DNA from: CAZWRV01 sp964636325
GTDB taxonomy: Bacteria; Verrucomicrobiota; Lentisphaeria; Victivallales; GWF2-50-93
Direction: 5' to 3'
Assembly: GCA_964636325.1 (NCBI GenBank)
Contig: CAZWRV010000030.1
Coordinates: 1 to 64,000, forward strand
DNA length: 64,000 nt
The translations under genes and the position numbers were made by a program. This document shows, in pieces, positions 41,049 through 50,019 of this stretch. Numbering within the stretch: position 1 is the stretch's first letter; each line of letters opens with the position of its first letter. The notes under the pieces were generated by a model. The model was not told the origin of the DNA, ran no database searches, and saw only the letters and a list, made by a program, of their open reading frames with translations.

Positions 41049-42032
41049 CTATTCTTCCTTCGGCGAATCCTTCAATTCCAGGTAGATCTCATCAGGAGAT
41101 ATCTTCAGAAGCTTAACGCCCGGAGTTCCGACATGGCATTCGGGCCTGAGCGAATACGTCCCTGAGGCCTTTATGGACGATGCGTCCACATATGCGCTGA
41201 GGTCGTCCTCGGCCATGGTCTCGATCACGCTCTTCAAGCCCTGGACGGAGACGTCGACGTTGGTGGGCGAGAGCCTCCGCGGGGAAAGCGGCGATGCGGA
41301 CGGCATCAATACGCGCAGGGGAAGGCTCTTGAACTCCCTGGAGTCAAGCTTCTTGTATATTTCCACCTGGATTTTCACCTTTTCAGGGGAGACTCTCAGT
41401 CCTTCTGGTGCGACGACGGCCGAAACACATTCGAAGTCCTCGACCGTCCTCTTGTCGAGAATTACAGGCTCGGTCTGCAGCTCCGCGACGCGCCTCAGGA
41501 TGCTCATAGGCCCGGTAACGGTCGCCCTCGGCGGGTCGACGACGACTTCTCCGCAGGCGTAGTTTTCCTGGGTCGAACCGGAGAAACGAACCTTGACGGG
41601 GAGATCCGCCGAGCCACGGCGGTCAAGCCTCACAGATACGGTGTCGGGCCTTGCCCCGAGCACCTCGACGCCTTGGGGGGCCGTTATCTTGGCGTTGTCC
41701 AATATCCTGCAGCTGAAAGGCTTGTCCATGCTGGAATAGTTCTCCGGTATCTCGATCAGGAGCTTGAAGTCAGAGGGGGAGATGCCGTTGAGGATGTCCT
41801 TCGATTTCGCCCTGATCATAAGCTTTACGAGCCTTGGGCTGTCGTCCAGGACCATTACGCTGCCGTATGAGAGTATGTCCAGCCTGACGTTTTCGACGGT
41901 GTCCTCGACGCCGATCTGCAGCGAGACCTTCCAGTAGATTATGACGGCGAAAAGCACGGCGATGAGCTTCCTGAAGAGGTCGTGCCTGATGGCTCCCGGC
42001 ATACGGAAGCCGCTTGACTGCCTGTCATCCAT
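41049..42032 (-). CDS. YbbR-domain protein (CdaA partner)
   Basis: A 327-residue membrane protein with one N-terminal helix (about 19-38, HDLFRKLIAVLFAVIIYWKV) and about three YbbR-type beta domains facing out (for example EVLGARPDTVSVRLDRRGSA, and EGLRVSPEKVKIQVEIYKKL). In many bacteria YbbR/CdaR is encoded directly after the diadenylate cyclase CdaA and modulates it; here the ATG (42032) overlaps the end of cdaA by eight bases. The usual third partner, glmM, is absent at this place; a pseudopilin gene follows. Confidence 0.88.
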   Translation of the reverse strand: MDDRQSSGFRMPGAIRHDLFRKLIAVLFAVIIYWKVSLQIGVEDTVENVRLDILSYGSVMVLDDSPRLVKLMIRAKSKDILNGISPSDFKLLIEIPENYSSMDKPFSCRILDNAKITAPQGVEVLGARPDTVSVRLDRRGSADLPVKVRFSGSTQENYACGEVVVDPPRATVTGPMSILRRVAELQTEPVILDKRTVEDFECVSAVVAPEGLRVSPEKVKIQVEIYKKLDSREFKSLPLRVLMPSASPLSPRRLSPTNVDVSVQGLKSVIETMAEDDLSAYVDASSIKASGTYSLRPECHVGTPGVKLLKISPDEIYLELKDSPKEE

Positions 42033-42876
42033 GGCGGAAAATCTCCTTGTCCTGGTCGTCCAGCTCCCTCTGCTCATCCCCGGAGCCATTGGTGCTGGAC
42101 TCGAGAAAATCCTTCGCGTCGACGAGGATCGACTGCAGGAGGGCCGAAAGCTTCTCCGGCGACACGTTCCTCGCGAGCTCGCCCCTGCAGGCGACGCTTA
42201 TCTGGCCGTTCGTCTCGGAGACGACCACGGCTACGGCGTCGGTCTCCTCGCTTATCCCCAGCGCGGCCCGGTGCCGCGTGCCGAACGACTGCGCGATGGC
42301 CTCGTCCTGGGAGAGCGGGAATATGATATGCGCGGCGACGATCTTGTTGTCGCCGATTATGATTCCGCCGTCGTGCAGCGGGGTGCCGGGATGGAATATC
42401 GTCTCGATGAGGGAATGCGAGATGCCGGCGTCGAGCACCGTGCCGCTGGCGAAGAGGGCTCTCATGCCGATCTGGCGCTGAAAGACGATGAGCGCGCCGG
42501 TCCTGCTCTTGGAGAGGTTCTGTGCCGCCGTGACGACCTCGTGTATGGCCTCCTCCTGGCGGATCCTCCTTGCGAAGGGGCGGCTTCCGAGCTGCGCGAA
42601 CGCCCTCCGCAGATCCGGCTGGAATATTATGAGCAGAGCCACCGGGAACACCGCCCAGAGCCCGTTCAGCAGCCAGCTGAGAACGCTCAGCTTCAGGTTC
42701 TCGGTGACGAACGTGAGGAGAGTTATCGCGATGATGATGCCCGCGAGTATGTTGGCGCTCCTCGTTCCGCGGAGGTAGTAGAGGATGTAGTAGATGAGCA
42801 AAGCAAGGATGGCGATCTCAAGCGCCGGACCGCCGTAAGCCAGGATGTTCCGGAAGAGTTCGGCCGCCCTGTCCAT
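42025..42876 (-). CDS. cdaA: Diadenylate cyclase CdaA
   Basis: Makes cyclic di-AMP from two ATP. 283 residues: three N-terminal transmembrane helices (about 15-95) and a DAC domain (about 105-260) with the signature LHDGGIII (DGA normally; Gly here) and GTRHRAALGISEETDAV. Cyclic di-AMP controls turgor, potassium uptake and wall synthesis. Part of the leftward gyrA-folP-cdaA-ybbR run; the stop overlaps the ybbR start. A ~35-residue acidic tail ends the protein. Confidence 0.95.
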   Translation of the reverse strand: MDRAAELFRNILAYGGPALEIAILALLIYYILYYLRGTRSANILAGIIIAITLLTFVTENLKLSVLSWLLNGLWAVFPVALLIIFQPDLRRAFAQLGSRPFARRIRQEEAIHEVVTAAQNLSKSRTGALIVFQRQIGMRALFASGTVLDAGISHSLIETIFHPGTPLHDGGIIIGDNKIVAAHIIFPLSQDEAIAQSFGTRHRAALGISEETDAVAVVVSETNGQISVACRGELARNVSPEKLSALLQSILVDAKDFLESSTNGSGDEQRELDDQDKEIFRHG

Positions 42877-42920
42877 TCACTAAACCTCAATGTTAAAGAT
42901 GCAAGATGCCGGACAACGGA

Positions 42921-43850
42921 TTACTGATTTCCCCTCTTCAGCGCTTCCAGTACTTTGACGAGATCGGCCATCTCCCTTACATCATGGACTCTGACGAATT
43001 CCACGCCGCGGCAGACCAGCCATGCCACCGCCCCGGCGGTGCCCCAGATTCTGTCCGACGGTGCCCTGCCACCGAGCAGATGCCCTATGAACGACTTCCG
43101 CGAAGGGCCTGCGAAGAGCGGATGACCGAGCTTCCTGAAAAAGTCTATTTGGGAAATAATCTCGACGCTCTGCTCCGGCGTCTTTGCAAATCCGATACCC
43201 GGGTCGAGGGCAATCGATTCCGCCCGCACACCTGCGGCGCGCGCCTTCCGGGCCGCCTCGCCAAGTCCGGATGCAACTTCGTCCAGCAGGTTCCCGTAAT
43301 TGGCGAGGCCCGCCATGGTCGCCGGCGTGCCCTTCATGTGCATGAGGACGAGGCCGGCGCCTTTCTGCGCGACCAGATCCGCCATGCCTTCTGAAAGGCT
43401 CAGTCCCGAAATGTCGTTTATTATGTCGGCGCCGGCGTCGAGGGCGGCCCTTGCGACGGAGACCTTGTAGGTGTCCGCGCTGATGACCGCGTCCGGCCTA
43501 AGCTTTCTGATGTCCGATATGACCGGAACTATCCTGCGGCACTCCTCTCCTGCGTCCACAGGCGGGGCGCCGGGCCTGGTGGACTCCCCCCCGACGTCGA
43601 CGAGGTCGGCTCCGCCGTCGAGCATCTCCATGGCACGTCCGACCGCAGCCTTCCGATCCAGGAAGAGGCCGCCGTCGCTGAACGAGTCCGGCGTGACGTT
43701 GAGGATTCCCACGATACGGCTTCCGGAGCCCAACGAGATCGAGCGCCCCCTGAAGACGAATTCGCCGAGCCGTCCCTCCTGAGAGCCGGCGCACAGGCGT
43801 CTCTCAGCCCCCCTCCTCCTTCTTATCTCCTTCTCCGCCATCTTCGCCAT
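42921..43850 (-). CDS. folP: Dihydropteroate synthase
   Basis: Condenses p-aminobenzoate with the pterin pyrophosphate in folate synthesis; the sulfonamide target. 309 residues; conserved RIVGILNVTPDSFSDGGLF, DLVDVGGESTRPGAPPV, ISADTYKVSVARAALDAGAD, GADIINDISG, LMHMKGTP and DPGIGFAKTPEQ are all present. The start overlaps the end of gyrA (stop at 43804) by 38-47 bases, depending on whether ATG 43841 or ATG 43850 is used. cdaA follows 44 bases after its stop. Confidence 0.95.
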   Translation of the reverse strand: MAKMAEKEIRRRRGAERRLCAGSQEGRLGEFVFRGRSISLGSGSRIVGILNVTPDSFSDGGLFLDRKAAVGRAMEMLDGGADLVDVGGESTRPGAPPVDAGEECRRIVPVISDIRKLRPDAVISADTYKVSVARAALDAGADIINDISGLSLSEGMADLVAQKGAGLVLMHMKGTPATMAGLANYGNLLDEVASGLGEAARKARAAGVRAESIALDPGIGFAKTPEQSVEIISQIDFFRKLGHPLFAGPSRKSFIGHLLGGRAPSDRIWGTAGAVAWLVCRGVEFVRVHDVREMADLVKVLEALKRGNQ

Positions 43851-46353
43851 CTTTCCCGGCCTTTATGATCTTTGTTATGTCGGAAATTCTGTCGTCGTCG
43901 GCGAGATTGATTATCTTCACGCCCTTCGAGGCCCTTCCGACAGTGCGGATTTCGTCGACCGGGATCCTCACCATCTGCCCGTTCACAGTCATGACGAGTA
44001 CTTCGTCGCCGGGCGCGATGAGGAGCGTGCCCTTGACCAGTTCGCCCTCCTTCAGCTTGATGTTGAGGACTCCTTTCGCTCCCCTCCGAGTCTTGCGGTA
44101 GCCCGCCACATAGCTTCTCTTGCCCATGCCGCCGTCAGTGACGACGAGCAGCTCGGGCCCGCCCTTCCGCTCGGCCTCCTCGTCGCTGACCTCATCCGAG
44201 GCCTCCACGACCTGCATGCTGACCAGGCTGTCGCCGGGGATCTTGAATCTGATGCCGATGACCCCTATCGCCGTCCTGCCCATCGGCCGGATCTCGTATT
44301 CGGAGAAGCGGCACGCCATGCCCATCGCGCTTGACAGGATGACCTCGCTGGTCCCGTTTGTGATCGCCGCATCGATCAGGTCGTCGCCCTCCTCTATCAC
44401 AAGCGCCCTGATCCCGGTCTTGCGCAGGTTCTTGAACGCGGAGAGCCGGGTCTTCTTGATGCAGCCCCGGCGGGTCGCCATGAGTATATATAGGCCTTCA
44501 TTGTCGAAGTCGTCCTTCGAAACCGTCATCATCGCCCTTATCTTCTCGCCGGGCTCGACCTTGATCAGGTTGATCACGGCCTTGCCCTTGCCGGAGCGCG
44601 AGCCCTCGGGTATCTCGAATACGTTGAGCCAGTGCATGAAGCCCTTGTCGGTGAAGAAGAAGATGAGGTCGTGGCTGTCGGCGTTGAAAAGGTGCTCCAC
44701 AATGTCCTCGTCCTTGGTCTCCATGCCGATGACGCCCTTGCCGCCCCTGTGCTGGACCTCGTAGGTGTCCGCCGGAACCCGCTTGACGTATCCGGACTTC
44801 GAGACGGTTATCACGCACATGTGCCTGGGAATGAGGTCCGCGATGTTGAAGTCGCCGTCGTCCATCGTGATCTCCGTCCTGCGTTCGTCGGCATACTTCT
44901 TCCTGATCTCGAGCAGCTCGTCCTTGATGACCTTCAGAAGGAGGCCCCTGTTGGCGAGCAGTGAGCTGAGGTACGCTATGCGCTCCTGTATCTCATGGTA
45001 CTCCCTCTCAAGATCGTCGATGGCGAGGCCGGTGAGCTGGTGCAGCCTCATGTCGAGAATGGCGTCGGCCTGCCTCTGCGAAAGGGAGAACTTCGACATG
45101 AGGGCCTCCGCGGCGACCTCGCGCGTCCTTGACTCCCTGATGGTCCTGACGACCTCGTCGATGTTCCTCACCGCGATGAGGAGTCCTTCCAGGATGTGCG
45201 CGCGCGCCTTGGCCTTGTCGAGCTCGAAAACGCACCGGCGCGTCACCACTTCCTCCCTGTGGTCCAGGTAGGCCTGGATAAGCTCCTTGAGGTTGAGGAT
45301 GCGGGGACGCTTCTTGTCGACGACCATGAGGATGGCGCCGAACGTGCTTTCGAGGAGCGTGTGGGCGTAGAGCTGGTTGAGGACGACGGAGCCCATGGCG
45401 CCCTTCTTGATGTCGACGACGATCCTGATTCCAACGCGCCTGCTGGTCTCGTCTCGCAGGGCCGAGATGCCAGTCAGCTTCTTCTCATTGACCAGCTCGC
45501 CTATCTTTTCGAGGAGCGTCTCCTTGTTGACAGCGTATGGGATTTCCGTGATTATTATCTGCTCCTTGCCCTCCTTTTCGACGATGTCGGCCTTGGCGCG
45601 TATCCTTATCGTCCCCCTGCCGGTCTCGTAAAGGTTGCGGATCTCGCCCATGCCGCGAATTACTGCTCCCGTCGGAAAGTCCGGCCCCTTTATGAAGCCC
45701 ATGAGATCGGAGACGGCTGCCTGCGGATTTTCAAGGAGGTGGACCGTCGCGTCGACGACTTCGCCGAGGTTGTGCGGAGGGATGTTGGTCGCCATTCCGA
45801 CCCCTATGCCGGTCGAGCCGTTTACCAGGAGGTTGGGGAAGTTGGAGGGCAATACTTCCGGCTCCTGGTTCTGCTCGTCGAAGGTCGGCAGCATGTTCAC
45901 CGTGTCCTTCTCGATGTCCATCAGGAGCTCCTCGGCTATCCTCTCGAGGCGGCATTCAGTATACCTGTAGGCGGCCGGTGGGTCGCCGTCGATGCTGCCG
46001 AAATTCCCCTGCCCGTCGATAAGGACCATCCGCATGGAGAAGTCCTGGGCCATGCGCACGAGAGTGTCGTAGACCGACTGGTCGCCGTGGGGATGGTAGT
46101 TTCCGATGACCTCTCCGACCACCTTCGCGCTCTTGGTATAGGCGTGCGACTTGCCCAGGCCGAGCTTGTGCATCGCGTAGAGGATGCGCCGGTTCGCCGG
46201 CTTCAGGCCGTCGCGGACGTCAGGTATCGCACGCCCCACGTTGACGCTCAGCGAATACTGGAGATACGCGGTGTGCATTATGTTTTCGATATTGATGGGA
46301 TAGTCGTTCTGGCTGACCCTGCCAGTGGTCTGCGTGCTTTCGTTGTCGCTCAT
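43804..46353 (-). CDS. gyrA: DNA gyrase subunit A
   Basis: Breaks and rejoins DNA in the gyrase heterotetramer. 849 residues with the catalytic Tyr131 in AAYRYTECRLERI and a C-terminal beta-pinwheel. The GyrA box reads QHRGGKG, which marks gyrase rather than topoisomerase IV (ParC). The quinolone-region segment is YHPHGDQSVYDTLVRMAQ: Gln92 is at the position of E. coli Ser83. ATG 46353 is used; it lies 11 bases after GGAG, and a TTG three codons earlier is the alternative. Acidic tail GDKKEEGG. gyrB is not in the window. Confidence 0.96.
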   Translation of the reverse strand: MSDNESTQTTGRVSQNDYPINIENIMHTAYLQYSLSVNVGRAIPDVRDGLKPANRRILYAMHKLGLGKSHAYTKSAKVVGEVIGNYHPHGDQSVYDTLVRMAQDFSMRMVLIDGQGNFGSIDGDPPAAYRYTECRLERIAEELLMDIEKDTVNMLPTFDEQNQEPEVLPSNFPNLLVNGSTGIGVGMATNIPPHNLGEVVDATVHLLENPQAAVSDLMGFIKGPDFPTGAVIRGMGEIRNLYETGRGTIRIRAKADIVEKEGKEQIIITEIPYAVNKETLLEKIGELVNEKKLTGISALRDETSRRVGIRIVVDIKKGAMGSVVLNQLYAHTLLESTFGAILMVVDKKRPRILNLKELIQAYLDHREEVVTRRCVFELDKAKARAHILEGLLIAVRNIDEVVRTIRESRTREVAAEALMSKFSLSQRQADAILDMRLHQLTGLAIDDLEREYHEIQERIAYLSSLLANRGLLLKVIKDELLEIRKKYADERRTEITMDDGDFNIADLIPRHMCVITVSKSGYVKRVPADTYEVQHRGGKGVIGMETKDEDIVEHLFNADSHDLIFFFTDKGFMHWLNVFEIPEGSRSGKGKAVINLIKVEPGEKIRAMMTVSKDDFDNEGLYILMATRRGCIKKTRLSAFKNLRKTGIRALVIEEGDDLIDAAITNGTSEVILSSAMGMACRFSEYEIRPMGRTAIGVIGIRFKIPGDSLVSMQVVEASDEVSDEEAERKGGPELLVVTDGGMGKRSYVAGYRKTRRGAKGVLNIKLKEGELVKGTLLIAPGDEVLVMTVNGQMVRIPVDEIRTVGRASKGVKIINLADDDRISDITKIIKAGKDGEDGGEGDKKEEGG

Positions 46354-46430
46354 TTCGCCCAAGCTCCGGATATGTTGTTGTCACCCAAAGTACGAAAGAA
46401 TAATATAGCTTCCTCAATTATTTTCATCAA

Positions 46431-46928
46431 TTAGGATTTCCAGTTTTTCCTTATTATCTCCGCGGTTTCCACCAGCGCCTCCGGGACGACGCGGACATCC
46501 GCAAGCACCGGCATGAAGTTGGTGTCGCCAGCCCACCTCGGAACCAGGTGGAAATGTATGTGGTCCTCGACTCCGGCGCCGGCCGCGGTGCCGAGGTTGA
46601 ATCCGGCGTTGAAGCCGTCCGGGCTCATGATGCTCTGGAGGACATTTTTCGCGACCACGGTCAGATCCATTATCTCGTGGAGCTCATCCTTCGACAGCGC
46701 CGAGATGTCGCCCGCGTGCCTGTACGGGCAGATCATCAGGTGGCCCGAATTGTATGGATACCTGTTCAGCATGACAAAGGCCTTCGCCCCCCGGAAGACC
46801 ACAAGCTTCCCGTCCGGAGCGGCCTGCCCGCCATCCTTTCCGCAAAGGAAGCAGCCTTTGCCCTTGTGCCCCCTTATATATTCGATCCTCCACGGCGCCC
46901 ATACGGGCCTTCTCCTCCTCGATGCCAT
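46431..46928 (-). CDS. HIT-family nucleotide phosphorylase/hydrolase
   Basis: A 165-residue HIT protein of the Ap4A-phosphorylase-like branch. The histidine triad is in VEDHIHFHLVPRWAGDTNFM; the N-terminal CFLCGKDGG may bind a metal; LNRYPYNSGHLMICPYRHAG is typical. Probable substrates are dinucleoside polyphosphates or AMP-linked compounds. AAGGGAGA upstream of ATG 46928 supports the start; the longer open frame to 47039 runs into repeat R5 and is not coding. gyrA follows about 78 bases downstream. Confidence 0.92.
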   Translation of the reverse strand: MASRRRRPVWAPWRIEYIRGHKGKGCFLCGKDGGQAAPDGKLVVFRGAKAFVMLNRYPYNSGHLMICPYRHAGDISALSKDELHEIMDLTVVAKNVLQSIMSPDGFNAGFNLGTAAGAGVEDHIHFHLVPRWAGDTNFMPVLADVRVVPEALVETAEIIRKNWKS

Positions 46929-46953
46929 CTTTATTTCTCCCTTGATTCTATTC

Positions 46954-47087
46954 GGTGCAACTTGGAAAACGTTTTTATCAAAGTATGCCGCGTTCGCCTG
47001 TAGCGGCAGTGGCGACTTTTGCGAAGTCGCCATACTCAAGCTCCTGCGCGCCGCAAGGGCGCCTTTTTCCCGCAGGGAATAACCTGG
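46954..47087 (-). repeat. R5 variable-hairpin element, copy 2
   Basis: Flanks GGTGCAACTTGGAAAACGTT and CTCCTGCGCGCCGCAAGGGC + GCCTTTTTCCCGCAGGGAATAACCT equal those of copy 1, but the inner hairpin is GGCGACTT / AAGTCGCC (47011-47031), enclosed by AGTATG / CATACT. It sits upstream of the HIT gene. Confidence 0.8.
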
Positions 47088-47193
47088 CTTTTTACGGCTA
47101 ACCGCGCCAATATTTTGGGGCTTCCGCCGGAAATCCGGTATAAGCCTTCCGCGAGCTGCTTCGTTATCTCTTGTCCGTTATCCGGCATCCCCC

Positions 47194-47943
47194 TCACACT
47201 ATCCTCGTCCATTTCGGACGAATCTCGCCGAGGAAATTCATAAGCCTTAACCCGTTTGCGTTCAGCCACTTGCGATGTTCACGGCATTCCGGGACAAGAT
47301 CCGCCACCTGCTTCCAGAACTCGGAGCCGTGATCGGCCCTTCGGAGATGGGAGAGCTCGTGCGCCACCACATATTCGCATACCTTCTCCGGCGCCATCAC
47401 AAGCCTCCAGTTGAGGCTTATCCTGCGGTTCCGCTTCGAGCAGGTCCCCCAGCTAGTGCGAAGATCCTTCAGCCAGAGCGAGACGCTTCCGCCTGGCGCG
47501 GCCGGCTCAAGGCGCAACCATATCTGCCTGATCAGTTCAGCGCTCCGCCTGAAATACCATGATGCCAGCATGGAGGCCATAAGGCGTTCCTGCTCCCGGG
47601 CGTCAAGACGATCCAGGCCGGACTTGAAGATCGCTATCCGTCCACCGTCTGCCGCCACGGAATGCGAAAAGCCGGTCCCCTTCTCCAGGCGGAGCTCCAC
47701 CATCTCCCCGCGGAATGGGACCATTACCGTCCCTCCTGCGAGAATCGGCGAAAGGCTGATGCGGCTCCCTCGGTATTCGGCGAGCTTCCTTCGTATCCAG
47801 GCGCCGTGGCGCTCAAGGAAGCGGGCCACCTCGCCTTCGCCGCAGCCGCAGGGAACTCTTACGCTTACGCCGCCCGCTCCCACTGAGAGCGAAAGCCTTC
47901 TGAACCTTGTGTCCCGTAGGTATGAAATTTCGCAGTTGTCGAT
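47194..47943 (-). CDS. YgjP/DUF45-type metallopeptidase
   Basis: About 250 residues of a YgjP-like zinc metalloprotease (M48/SprT-related). The zinc motif is HELSHL in EYVVAHELSHLRRADHGSEF, with the family strings LKDLRTSWGTCSKRNRRISL and LNWRLVMAP. The N-terminal part EISYLRDTRFRRLSLSVGAG + GVSVRVP also fits the family, so coding must begin at or before about 47940. No ATG, GTG or TTG is in frame there: the first upstream one is past repeat R1 and the rpoD terminator (48099). After CAGGAG the frame reads ACA TTT CAC ATC, so a rare ATC start (47943), or a start lost through the R1 insertion, is possible. Actual translation is uncertain. Confidence 0.8.
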   Translation of the reverse strand: MDNCEISYLRDTRFRRLSLSVGAGGVSVRVPCGCGEGEVARFLERHGAWIRRKLAEYRGSRISLSPILAGGTVMVPFRGEMVELRLEKGTGFSHSVAADGGRIAIFKSGLDRLDAREQERLMASMLASWYFRRSAELIRQIWLRLEPAAPGGSVSLWLKDLRTSWGTCSKRNRRISLNWRLVMAPEKVCEYVVAHELSHLRRADHGSEFWKQVADLVPECREHRKWLNANGLRLMNFLGEIRPKWTRIV

Positions 47944-47952
47944 GTGAAATGT

Positions 47953-48025
47953 CTCCTGAAACTCACATATCTCTGTCGGTATCTTTGTCGCGAACTTTCT
48001 CGTCTTCCGGAGGGTTGAGCCAAGC
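47953..48025 (-). repeat. R1 leader repeat, truncated copy d
   Basis: On the minus strand: GCTTGGCTCAACCCTCCGGA + AGACGAGAAAGTTCG, two further units CGACAAAGATAC and CGACAGAGATAT, then GAGTTTCAGGAG. The upstream half of the element (palindrome and GAGGGCGAAGCC core) is missing. As in copies b and c, the final AGGAG is placed as ribosome site for the following gene. Confidence 0.82.
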
Positions 48026-48054
48026 GCCGCGCCGTAGTCCGACGAAGACGGGAG

Positions 48055-48099
48055 TAAAATGATTTCATGGCGGGCTTGCTGAGGCCGCCATGAAATCAT
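48055..48099 (-). terminator. Hairpin terminator after rpoD
   Basis: Perfect 15-bp arms ATGATTTCATGGCGG (48059-48073) and CCGCCATGAAATCAT (48085-48099) around an 11-nt loop, three bases after the rpoD stop and followed on the minus strand by TTTTA. It argues against any reading frame running from 48105 into the YgjP-like gene. Confidence 0.7.
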
Positions 48100-48101
48100 C
48101 C

Positions 48102-49577
48102 TCAATATCCGTCGAGGAACTTCCTGCGCTCTGGATGCCGCAGCTTCTCGAGCGCCCGGTTCTCGATCTGGCGCACCCGCTCCTTGGATATCTTGAAGTG
48201 CGCGCCCAGCTCCTCGAGCGTGCGCTCCTTCTCCCCGAGCAGCCCGAAGCGCATCATGAGCACCTGCTGCTCCCTCTCGGAAAGAGTGTCCAGCGCCAGG
48301 CGGACCTTCTCCTTGAGGAAGTCGTACGACACCTTCTGCGCGGGATCAAGGCTGTCGGAGTCGGCGATCAGATCCTCTATCGAAGCGTCCTCGCCCTCCT
48401 TGACGGTTGACTGCAGCGAAATCGTCTGCTGCGCCATCTTCTTCAAGGCCCTGATGCGCTCCTTCGGCATATCGAGGAGGGCGGCCAGCTCCTCCGGCTC
48501 CGGCTCCCTGCCGTGCTCCTGCAGGAAGCGCTGCTCCATCTGGAACATCCTGCTTATGGTCGAAATCATGTGGACCGGCAGGCGTATCACGCGCGACTGG
48601 TCTGCTATCGCCCTTGAAATCGCCTGCTTTATCCACCAGGTCGCGTAAGTGCTGAACTTGTGGCCCAGCCTGTAGTCGAACTTCTCCACGGCCTTCATGA
48701 GGCCGATGTTCCCCTCCTGTATGAGATCGTTGAAGTGAAGCCCCTTGCCCTTGTATTTTCTAGCGACGCTGACCACCAGGCGGAGGTTACCCTCGAGCAT
48801 CCTCTTCCGCGCCGCGAACGCCTCGTCCCTCAGGCTGCCGATCCTCGACATCTCGGCCTTGAAAAGTTCCATGCCCATCAGAACCTTGTCCTCCACGGCG
48901 CGCGCCTCCACCAGGGGCGCGCCTCCTGCGGGCCGCGGCTCTTGAGCGGCGGAGAAGCGCTTGAGGTATTCAGAAGCAACCTCGTACCATTCGTCCACAT
49001 ATTCCGCCTGCATCCTGTACCTTCCAAGGACGCAGGCAAGCCTGTCCCTCAGCTTCTGCGCGGGCGCATCGGGGCCGCGGTAGGCCTTGGCGAGCGCCGC
49101 ATGGCATGCCAGTATCTCCTTGTTCCAGCCTGCAAGCTTCGGGAGCAGCGACTCGGGGCAGCGGATTGCGTCGGAATCCGCATGGAGCTGGAAATGTTCA
49201 GCAAGATTCTCGGCGTTGCAGTCAGCTATTATCCTCGAGTGCTCAAGCGCCACGAACCCGAACCGGTAGACCGCGGCGCGTATCTTCTCGAAGGAGTCGA
49301 AGTATCTCTTCGAAAGCGACTGCTCCTCCTCGAACGTCAAAAGGGGATTCTGCCCCATCTGCTTGAGATAGATGTCGAGGACCTCGGCCTCCCCAAGCCC
49401 TGCCGGACCGGAATCAATCTCCGGGAGGGTTCCCGTCCCGTCCATGTCGAACATGGAGCTGACCACGTCCCCGCCGTCCGGATCCGCGGAGGATGCCGCA
49501 TCCACGGCACCGCCGGAATTCCTTTTCTTCCTAGCGTTCAAAAGAAACCTCGACAATTCGCGCCTAAAGTTCCGCAT
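48102..49577 (-). CDS. rpoD: Primary sigma factor RpoD/SigA-type
   Basis: A sigma70 group 1-type factor of 491 residues. Region 1.2 near 65-100 (EVLDIYLKQMGQNPLLTFEE), a long non-conserved insert to about 255, region 2 (RMLEGNLRLVVSVARKYKGK, then LHFNDLIQEGNIGLMKAVEK and FDYRLGHKFSTYATWWIKQA), region 3 (RLPVHMISTISRMFQMEQ) and region 4 (LSEREQQVLMMRFGLLGEKE, then ISKERVRQIENRALEKLRHP). The residues for -10 and -35 recognition are intact. No ribosome site is clear before the ATG at 49577 (or TTG 49580). An R2 hairpin lies 12 bases upstream. A hairpin terminator follows the stop. Confidence 0.93.
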   Translation of the reverse strand: MRNFRRELSRFLLNARKKRNSGGAVDAASSADPDGGDVVSSMFDMDGTGTLPEIDSGPAGLGEAEVLDIYLKQMGQNPLLTFEEEQSLSKRYFDSFEKIRAAVYRFGFVALEHSRIIADCNAENLAEHFQLHADSDAIRCPESLLPKLAGWNKEILACHAALAKAYRGPDAPAQKLRDRLACVLGRYRMQAEYVDEWYEVASEYLKRFSAAQEPRPAGGAPLVEARAVEDKVLMGMELFKAEMSRIGSLRDEAFAARKRMLEGNLRLVVSVARKYKGKGLHFNDLIQEGNIGLMKAVEKFDYRLGHKFSTYATWWIKQAISRAIADQSRVIRLPVHMISTISRMFQMEQRFLQEHGREPEPEELAALLDMPKERIRALKKMAQQTISLQSTVKEGEDASIEDLIADSDSLDPAQKVSYDFLKEKVRLALDTLSEREQQVLMMRFGLLGEKERTLEELGAHFKISKERVRQIENRALEKLRHPERRKFLDGY

Positions 49578-49591
49578 CAAGCTGTTGAATA

Positions 49592-49632
49592 ATAAAAATT
49601 CAGCGAGAGGGCGTAGTTCACTGAATATTTAC
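49592..49632 (+). repeat. R2 constant-loop hairpin, copy 7 (mixed arms)
   Basis: Loop AGGGCGTAG with right arm TTCACTGAATATTTAC and a degenerate left arm ATAAAAATTCAGCGAG. The left arm is partly like the other stem type (TTCAGCGA), so this copy appears decayed or recombinant. It is in the leader of rpoD. Confidence 0.8.
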
Positions 49633-49882
49633 ATTGAATATACATCCGCCGCCCCCCCTTGAAAACCTCGCGGGCCTCCTATTTCTTATGTTTTGTTCAT
49701 ATTTCAGGCTTTCCTGCCCCGCCTCCATGAAGTGCCTGAAAACGCTGGAGGATACTGTTTGCCTTTTCAAAGCGGGGCACCGGAAATCCGAAATGAAACA
49801 CCTTCCCGGTGTCCCTACTCCCCACATGTTTATTTTCCACGGATTAACATGTCTGTATTTCGGGCAAAGGGCGCGGATGGGT

Positions 49883-49910
49883 TTGACTTGGGCGAAAGCG
49901 GGAATAGATT
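49883..49910 (+). promoter_or_regulatory. Putative promoter of tRNA-Ala
   Basis: TTGACT (49883-49888) and TAGATT (49905-49910), 16 bases apart, 32 bases before the mature 5' end of the tRNA. The DNA between 49633 and 49880 shows no gene on either strand. Confidence 0.55.
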
Positions 49911-49942
49911 ACACCCAATTCCAAGGAAAGCACTCACCTCAA

Positions 49943-50019
49943 GGGGCAGTAGCTCAGTTGGCTAGAGCGGTACGTTCGCAACGTACAGGCCAGGGGTTCG
50001 AATCCCCTCTGCTCCACCA
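49943..50019 (+). tRNA. tRNA-Ala(CGC)
   Basis: A 77-nt tRNA with encoded CCA. Acceptor GGGGCAG pairs with CTGCTCC and includes the G3-U70 pair that defines alanine tRNAs; D arm GCTC..GAGC; anticodon arm GTACG-TTCGCAA-CGTAC gives anticodon CGC (codon GCG); T arm AGGGG-TTCGAAT-CCCCT. It stands alone between the rpoD block and the polysaccharide operon, a classical site for island insertion, although no integrase or duplicated tRNA end is seen inside the window. Confidence 0.97.

Noticed and set aside
46929..47039. Longer N-terminus for the HIT protein
   Set aside because: The extension is translated from repeat R5, and a good ribosome site precedes ATG 46928.
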